Positions 41,321 to 46,549 of a DNA stretch of 46,549 nucleotides are shown in pieces. Position 1 is the stretch's first letter, and the number at the start of each line of letters is the position of its first letter. Made by a program: the position numbers and the translations under genes. The notes beneath the pieces are model-generated. The model did not search any database. It worked only from the letters and a program-made list of their open reading frames with translations, and was not told where the DNA came from. This stretch comes from Akkermansia sp. (lineage in GTDB: Bacteria; Verrucomicrobiota; Verrucomicrobiia; Verrucomicrobiales; Akkermansiaceae), in contig JAFWZG010000034.1 of the NCBI GenBank assembly GCA_017517385.1, positions 1 to 46,549 of the forward strand. Direction: 5' to 3'.

Positions 41321-43939
41321 ATGAGATTTCGTTCTACTAGAATCACGCTGAATATCATTTTCATTGGTATTTTCTCTGTTGCTCTGGTGGGTGTCAGCTT
41401 CATATATTCACCGCCTGAGAAAGCACCGGAAAATGACTCCGCGCCATCACCCACCGGCAAGCCTCAGGAGCAGCAGCAAAATACCGCAGCAGCTTCGCGC
41501 CTGCACGACCTCCCCTCCGTGGTAAATACGGATAGCGAGAGCATTGCAGCACCAAACACCGCAAAAGGCCCCATGGACACCGCACTCCTTCATGCAGTAA
41601 GGAGCGGCAATATAGAACTCTTGCGGGAGAGAATTGCCAACGGCGCGTCTGTAAACGCGGTTGGTGACTATAACCGCACACCACTCCATGTGGCAGCTCA
41701 GCACGGGCAAGTGGAATGCGTGAAAGCCCTACTGGAGAACGGCGCTGAGGTGAATGCCGAGAACTACGGCGGAAACACGCCCCTTCACGAGGCCATTCAA
41801 GCCCGAAATCTCGCTATTGTGGAACTACTGATGGCCCATAACGCGGAGGTGGACGCCAGCGGTCCCGGAGTAACGCCTCTTTACGAAGCCGTGCGCCAGA
41901 ACTTCCATGAGATAGTTTCCAAGCTACTTGCAGCCGGGGCGGATTTCCAAGCTAAGGATCCCAGCGGGCGCCCCCTTGTTCTTACAGCCGTTCGTGAACA
42001 AGCGGAGGAAAGCCTCGGGCTTCTCATTGCGGCAGGAGCCTCCGTAGTAGAAGAATGCAATGGCCTCAGTCCCATCATGGAGGCAGCAAGAATCGGTAAC
42101 CTTTCCTGCATGCAGCAGCTCATTGCGGCAGGAGCCCCGGTGAATACACCTGACCGTGCCGGAGAAACTCCGCTCCTCCGAGCTGCTGAACATGGCCACA
42201 GCGAGTGTGTACAATGCCTGCTGGAAAACGGCGCTGCTACGGAAGCACGCGATAATGTCGGCCTCACGCCTCTTCTGGCTGCAGCCAAAGCGCACAATGC
42301 CGAGTGCATTAAGCTGCTGCTAGCCGGCGGAGCGGACTCGGATTCTCTTACCCCGGAGGGCTGGACAGCCCTACACATTGCTGCTCATGATGGACAGGCC
42401 GCCTGCGTGAACGAGCTACTGAGAGCGAATGCTACTCTGAACATCCCTCTTCCGGATGGTAGAACGGCCCTTCACCTTGCGGCGGCAGGCATGCATGGTG
42501 AGGTTATCCAGTTGTTGCTGGCCAAAGGTGCGGATCCCACTATTGAGGACTCCCATGGTGAAACAGCCCTCCAAAAGCTGGGTGACGTCCCCCAAAGCGA
42601 AAGTCTTGCCGCTCTGTCGCGCAGCATTTTACGGCGTCAGGGGATTGCAGATGGCCTGGAAACCCACCTGTACATCGCTATCAACGAAAACGACAAAGAG
42701 AAACTTCAGCTACTCATTCAGGCAGGCGTGGATTTGAATTACCTCAATGAGGAACAACTCACCCCTGCGGGAGTAGCAGCTGCTCGCGGTCGGGATGAAG
42801 CACTTGGGTTGCTCCTTGCAGCCGGGGCGCGCCCCTCTGACAAGCAGATGGACAATAATACCCCCCTTCATATGGCAGCAGCCGGAGGGCATAGTAATTG
42901 CCTGCGCCGTCTGCTGAGAGCCGGCGCTGATTTCACCGTCAGAAATGCCCAGAATGCCACCGCACTGGATCTCGCCCAAGCCAATAATCACTCCAAGTGT
43001 GTGGACATTCTCACCGCCGTCAATGAGCTGGCAGAAAAAAGAATCTCGCCACTCAATTACCAAGAGCACCTTATTGCAGCCATTCGGTCAAATGATAAGG
43101 ATTTGTTCAACCGCCTCGTCAGAGCCGGTACGGATTTAACAGCCATCATTCAGGCGGATGCATTTAATAGCCCGCTGAAGGAAGCGGTATCCCTCGGAAG
43201 ACAGGATATGCTTATTACCCTGCTCGAGGCCGGCGCCAATCCGAATGAAATCGCACCGGATGGCACCACGCTGCTGCACATAGCAGCAGAACAGGGCGCC
43301 ACCCATACCCTGCGCATTCTGGTGAACAACGGCGCCAAGTACCAGCCGTCAGACACCCTCCCCTCCCCGCTCTACAGAGCTTGTTATAACGGGCACACGG
43401 AAAGCGTGCGTTTCTTGCTGGATAACGGGTTATCCCCCAACGAAAAAGACGCCGCAGGCCGTACCCTTCTCTACTGGGTTATCGCGAATAATCACACGCA
43501 GTGCCTGCGGGCTCTTCTGCAGCGAGGGGCCAATCCCAATGATTACAATGAGGAAGAAACCCTCATGCACTTTGCCGCCAGAAAGGGAGCTTTTGATAGC
43601 CTCAGGCAACTCATCGGCGCTCGTATGGATGTGAATGCGATTGACCGCCTTCAGAACACTCCCTTAATTGTAGCCGCGGAGGCAAACCAGACCTACTGTG
43701 TGGAGCTTCTGCTGAAAGCAAGAGCCTATGTTCACCATAAGAATCACGCTGGCCAAACAGCCCTGCATATCGCCGCTACAAGGGGGCATCTGGATACCAT
43801 TAAGATTCTACTCATGGCAGGTGCCGGCCCGTTGGACCGAGATACCGCCGGCCGTACGGCCCGCCATTACGCGGAGGCTGCAGGCCACAGCGAGTGCGCC
43901 CAGCTGCTGCTGAGAGCAGAAAACTCAGGCTTCCGCTAA
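41321..43939 (+). CDS. Exported or membrane-anchored ankyrin-repeat protein (about 24 repeats)
   Basis: An N-terminal hydrophobic segment ([20 protein letters not shown], residues 10-30) is followed by a Pro/Ser/Gln linker. Almost all of residues 85-872 are ankyrin repeats; I count about 24, grouped into three blocks separated by degenerate units near 365-390 and 560-580. Typical units read [20 protein letters not shown] or [20 protein letters not shown]. It starts 8 bp after murG and ends 23 bp before mnmG, so it is part of the cell-wall operon. This suggests a periplasmic scaffold tied to wall synthesis, by context only. The Cys in the GH..C motif recurs, as in the 11-repeat protein. Confidence 0.88.
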   Translation: MRFRSTRITLNIIFIGIFSVALVGVSFIYSPPEKAPENDSAPSPTGKPQEQQQNTAAASRLHDLPSVVNTDSESIAAPNTAKGPMDTALLHAVRSGNIELLRERIANGASVNAVGDYNRTPLHVAAQHGQVECVKALLENGAEVNAENYGGNTPLHEAIQARNLAIVELLMAHNAEVDASGPGVTPLYEAVRQNFHEIVSKLLAAGADFQAKDPSGRPLVLTAVREQAEESLGLLIAAGASVVEECNGLSPIMEAARIGNLSCMQQLIAAGAPVNTPDRAGETPLLRAAEHGHSECVQCLLENGAATEARDNVGLTPLLAAAKAHNAECIKLLLAGGADSDSLTPEGWTALHIAAHDGQAACVNELLRANATLNIPLPDGRTALHLAAAGMHGEVIQLLLAKGADPTIEDSHGETALQKLGDVPQSESLAALSRSILRRQGIADGLETHLYIAINENDKEKLQLLIQAGVDLNYLNEEQLTPAGVAAARGRDEALGLLLAAGARPSDKQMDNNTPLHMAAAGGHSNCLRRLLRAGADFTVRNAQNATALDLAQANNHSKCVDILTAVNELAEKRISPLNYQEHLIAAIRSNDKDLFNRLVRAGTDLTAIIQADAFNSPLKEAVSLGRQDMLITLLEAGANPNEIAPDGTTLLHIAAEQGATHTLRILVNNGAKYQPSDTLPSPLYRACYNGHTESVRFLLDNGLSPNEKDAAGRTLLYWVIANNHTQCLRALLQRGANPNDYNEEETLMHFAARKGAFDSLRQLIGARMDVNAIDRLQNTPLIVAAEANQTYCVELLLKARAYVHHKNHAGQTALHIAATRGHLDTIKILLMAGAGPLDRDTAGRTARHYAEAAGHSECAQLLLRAENSGFR

Positions 43940-43962
43940 TCATTCATTTTCATCATTACCAC

Positions 43963-45810
43963 ATGTCCACTGTTTTCGATATAGCCGTCATCGGCGGAGG
44001 CCACGCCGGAATCGAGGCCGCGCTCGCAGCCGCTCGTATGGGGGGAACAGTCGCATTCATCACGCATGATTTGGACGCCATCGGCCAAATGAGCTGCAAC
44101 CCCGCCATCGGCGGCTTGGCAAAGGGGCATATCGTACGTGAGATTGATGCCCTCGGCGGTGCTATGGGGCTGAATACGGATGCTACCGCCATTCAGTTCC
44201 GCATGCTGAATGCCAGCAAGGGCCCCAGCGTGCGTGCCCCCCGTGCCCAGTGTGACAAGCTCGCCTACCGCGCCCGTATGAAGTGGGTCATGGAAACGGC
44301 GGAGGGCGTGCAGCTCGTGCAGGGAGATGCCGCCGAAATCGTGGTGGATAATGGCCGCGTAACGGGCGTGACTACTACTTGGGGCCAGAAGATTGCCGCC
44401 CGCGCTGTGGTGCTCTGCAGCGGCACCTTCATGCGCGGCCTGCTTCATGTGGGCATGGACCACCTGCCCGGCGGCAGGCTGGGTGCGGCACCCTCCGGCA
44501 TATCTGCCTGCTTAGAAAAGCTCGGCTTCCCGCTCGCACGCTTCAAAACCGGCACCTCCCCACGCATCAAAGGCAGCACCATCGACTTCAGCTCGCTGGA
44601 AGTCCAGCCCGGGGATGAGCCCCCGCCCCTCTTCAGCAATATCTCGCGCGAGGTGCTCCACCGCGCCACCGAGCCCCACTGCACGCTCAATTACTTGGCA
44701 GATGCCGATTTCGAGCTCCATCAGCTCCCCTGCGCTGCCACGTACACCAATGAACGCACGCATGACATCATCCGCCAGAACCTGCAGTACAGCCCGCTCT
44801 TTGGCGGCGTGATTGAGGGCACGGGCCCGCGCTACTGCCCAAGCATCGAGGACAAGGTGGTGCGCTTCGCGGAAAAAGAGCGCCATCAGATATTCATTGA
44901 GCCGGAGGGCCGCAGCACGGATGAGTACTACCTGAACGGCCTCTCCTCCAGCCTCCCCTTCTTCGTGCAGCAGGACATCGTGCACAGCATCCCCGGCTTG
45001 GAACGCGCGGAACTTATCCGCCCCGGTTATGCCGTGGAGTACGATTATGTGCCGCCCACGGAGCTCCTGCCCACCCTGGAAACCAAGCGCGTGCGCGGCC
45101 TGTACTTCGCCGGCCAAATTAACGGCACCAGCGGTTATGAAGAGGCCGCCGGGCAGGGACTGCTGGCAGGCGCTAATGCCATGCTTGCCCTGCAAGGCCG
45201 CGAGCCCCTCATCCTGCGCCGAGATCAGGCGTATCTCGGCGTGATGATTGATGACCTCGTGACCCGCGGCACGGATGAGCCCTACCGCATGTTCACCAGC
45301 CGCGCGGAAATGCGCCTTCTGCTGCGTCAGGATAACGCAGATTTGCGCCTTTCACCTCTCGCGGCAGAACTAGGCCTGCTCTCAGCAGAACGCGGCAGAA
45401 GGGCCTCTGAGCGCCTTGCAGCCATACGCCGGGGAGTGGAGCACACGAACCACGTGAAAGTAGCGCCCGGGGTGAACCTGAACCTCTGGCTGCGCCGTCC
45501 GGAGAATGACTGGCACCGGCTCCCACCGGAACTGCTGGCCACCTTCCCCACCGAGCTGTGGGAACCCATCGCCATTGAGGTCGTCTTTGCGGCTCACATT
45601 GAGCGCATGCGAGTGGCAGCGGAGCGAATGCAGCGTCAGGAGGACAAGCGCATACCGGCGGACATTGATTATGATGCCATCCCCGCCATGAAAACGGAGG
45701 CCCGCCAGCGCCTGAGCCGCGTGCGCCCCGGCACCATCGGCCAAGCCTCACGCATACCGGGCATCACCCCGGCGGATATTGCGCTGCTGCTCGTGTGGTT
45801 GAAGAAGTAA
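43963..45810 (+). CDS. mnmG: tRNA uridine-5-carboxymethylaminomethyl modification enzyme MnmG (GidA)
   Basis: With MnmE it modifies U34 of tRNAs reading NNA/NNG codons, using FAD. The FAD-binding start [21 protein letters not shown] is at residues 6-26. [22 protein letters not shown] and [11 protein letters not shown] are family signatures. [10 protein letters not shown] and [21 protein letters not shown] mark the C-terminal part of the FAD domain. The C-terminal MnmE/tRNA-binding domain ends near [19 protein letters not shown]. It is 615 residues long. The ATG at 43963 is used because the FAD motif follows directly and the upstream 23 codons overlap the ankyrin gene. Confidence 0.95.
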   Translation: MSTVFDIAVIGGGHAGIEAALAAARMGGTVAFITHDLDAIGQMSCNPAIGGLAKGHIVREIDALGGAMGLNTDATAIQFRMLNASKGPSVRAPRAQCDKLAYRARMKWVMETAEGVQLVQGDAAEIVVDNGRVTGVTTTWGQKIAARAVVLCSGTFMRGLLHVGMDHLPGGRLGAAPSGISACLEKLGFPLARFKTGTSPRIKGSTIDFSSLEVQPGDEPPPLFSNISREVLHRATEPHCTLNYLADADFELHQLPCAATYTNERTHDIIRQNLQYSPLFGGVIEGTGPRYCPSIEDKVVRFAEKERHQIFIEPEGRSTDEYYLNGLSSSLPFFVQQDIVHSIPGLERAELIRPGYAVEYDYVPPTELLPTLETKRVRGLYFAGQINGTSGYEEAAGQGLLAGANAMLALQGREPLILRRDQAYLGVMIDDLVTRGTDEPYRMFTSRAEMRLLLRQDNADLRLSPLAAELGLLSAERGRRASERLAAIRRGVEHTNHVKVAPGVNLNLWLRRPENDWHRLPPELLATFPTELWEPIAIEVVFAAHIERMRVAAERMQRQEDKRIPADIDYDAIPAMKTEARQRLSRVRPGTIGQASRIPGITPADIALLLVWLKK

Positions 45811-45825
45811 GGCGGCTGCGGCGCC

Positions 45826-46302
45826 TCAGCTTAATTTGTCATCCAGTGCATGAAACAGCGCTGAAGGACACACCGGAACCAAGCTCAGCAGCAGCGCCAA
45901 AACAAACAGCAGCCCCTGCCCCAGCAGTGAGGCCAGCAGCAAAGCGCCACAAAGGGGTACGCCCAGCTCTGCGTATACCCACTCACCTATCCATGGGTTT
46001 AGCAGGTAAAGCACAGTGTAAAGCAAGGCAGGTACCAGCACCAGAACGGGAGAAATTAACTTCATCGCCCGCAGAGCCGAGCGCTCCTGCGCGGTCTCTT
46101 TCCGGTGAAAGAATGTGACGATTAAAACCGGCAGGGCTGAGCTATACAACCACAGCTCATTCATCAGCATCTGTACCACCAGCTGAAACCAGAACACAGC
46201 CCAACAATCCTCCGCCGGCACACCAAACAAACGGCTCCCGCCGACAACTGCGCCCAGCACAAGGACATTCGCCACCAATGATCGTTTAACCGCATTCTTC
46301 AT
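45826..46302 (-). CDS. Multi-pass membrane protein, unknown function
   Basis: A 158-residue protein with about four hydrophobic segments: VANVLVLGAVVGG, CWAVFWFQLVVQMLM into LPVLIVTFF, LISPVLVLVPALLYTVLYLL, and LLLASLLGQGLLFVLALLLSLV. A short charged loop (HRKETAQERSALRAM) separates the second and third. I recognise no family. It is convergent to mnmG with 15 bp between stops, and has its own promoter. Confidence 0.65.
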   Translation of the reverse strand: MKNAVKRSLVANVLVLGAVVGGSRLFGVPAEDCWAVFWFQLVVQMLMNELWLYSSALPVLIVTFFHRKETAQERSALRAMKLISPVLVLVPALLYTVLYLLNPWIGEWVYAELGVPLCGALLLASLLGQGLLFVLALLLSLVPVCPSALFHALDDKLS

Positions 46303-46313
46303 CGCACCACCAT

Positions 46314-46340
46314 ATTATACTCCCCGGCCTGACAGGTCAA
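46314..46340 (-). promoter_or_regulatory. Promoter of the small membrane protein
   Basis: Minus-strand TTGACC, a short 15-nt spacer, then a perfect TATAAT. Predicted transcription start is about 46307, five bases before the ATG. Confidence 0.5.
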
Positions 46341-46513
46341 GGATTTTCACTTTTGTGCATGCAAGCACATGTGTCCCAAAGTTTGGGGGAATATAGCCAT
46401 TGTGTACTCAAAATCAGCGTGTTTTGCCGAATTCTCCTTGGCCGGGTATCATACAGCCCGTTCATTGGCACAATTTTTCTTTTATCCCAATATCGGCGTA
46501 AGCCGCTTACTTT

Positions 46514-46547
46514 TAATTCGTAAATCGTAAATTGTAATTCGTAAATC
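46514..46547. repeat. AT-rich 13-bp direct repeat at the window edge
   Basis: TAATTCGTAAATC occurs at 46514-46526 and again at 46535-46547, with the related GTAAATTG between them. It may be the edge of a longer tandem array. The stretch 46341-46513 holds no gene that I can support. Confidence 0.5.
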
Positions 46548-46549
46548 AA

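Noticed and set aside
45811..45825. Possible terminator between mnmG and the membrane protein gene
   Set aside because: AGGCG/CGCCT is only five pairs with no T-tract.
46337..46549. Minus-strand 70-codon open frame at the right edge
   Set aside because: Its first residues come from the AT-rich direct repeat, it has no ribosome-binding site and overlaps a promoter.
1..46549. CRISPR arrays, rRNA genes, prophage and toxin-antitoxin systems
   Set aside because: Looked for and not seen: no regularly spaced repeats, rRNA sequence, phage structural genes or small paired genes.

Overview
This window looks like chromosome from a diderm, host-associated bacterium. My best guess is Verrucomicrobiota, near Akkermansia. 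The diderm call rests on a full-length BamA, a MurE with the meso-diaminopimelate motif DNPR, and exported or lipid-anchored proteins. The lineage guess is inference from overall gene content (secreted GH33 sialidase, exported ankyrin-repeat proteins, permuted amino-acid ABC transporter, dcw cluster without ftsQAZ). No rRNA or other decisive marker is present.

Left third (1-15.9 kb): the minus-strand bamA ends at a strong hairpin, and three bases beyond it the 5' end of a group II (IIC-like) intron runs off the window. Divergent from bamA is a short operon: nuoB, nuoC, an RbsD/FucU-like lipoprotein and a compact RNase III-type protein. Convergent to it are aminopeptidase P, an exported 11-repeat ankyrin protein and a Ppx/GppA-HD protein with degraded active-site motifs. 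A secreted sialidase is divergent from the last of these. It is followed by an amino-acid ABC transporter whose binding lobes are duplicated, permuted and fused to the permease, with its ATPase next to it.

Middle (15.6-25.8 kb): a small membrane protein, two tandem paralogous membrane-anchored ankyrin-like proteins, a decayed IS630-family element, a GYF_2 membrane protein, rplI, a glycosyltransferase operon containing a GT4 gene split in two, tRNA-Asp(GTC), an exported unknown protein and a DinG-family helicase.

Right part (25.8-46.5 kb): PBP2 is divergent from a 17.5-kb plus-strand division and cell-wall run. The order is mraZ, rsmH (with a 180-residue N-terminal extension), ftsL-like, ftsI, murE, murF, mraY, murD, a LysM protein, ftsW, murG, a 24-repeat exported ankyrin protein and mnmG. 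The genes overlap or lie 3-29 nt apart. murC, murB, ddl, ftsQ, ftsA and ftsZ are not in the run. Together these genes make UDP-MurNAc-pentapeptide (MurE, MurF, MurD), lipid I and lipid II (MraY, MurG), and polymerise and cross-link septal wall (FtsW, FtsI, FtsL). A minus-strand membrane protein and an AT-rich repeat close the window.

Sigma-70-type promoters (often TTGCAA or TTGACT, 15-18 nt, then TATAAT or TAGAAT) can be read before most operons. In five of them the predicted transcription start lies 0-5 nt before the start codon, suggesting near-leaderless mRNAs. One promoter, at mraZ, carries four GTGTA repeats that look like an MraZ operator.
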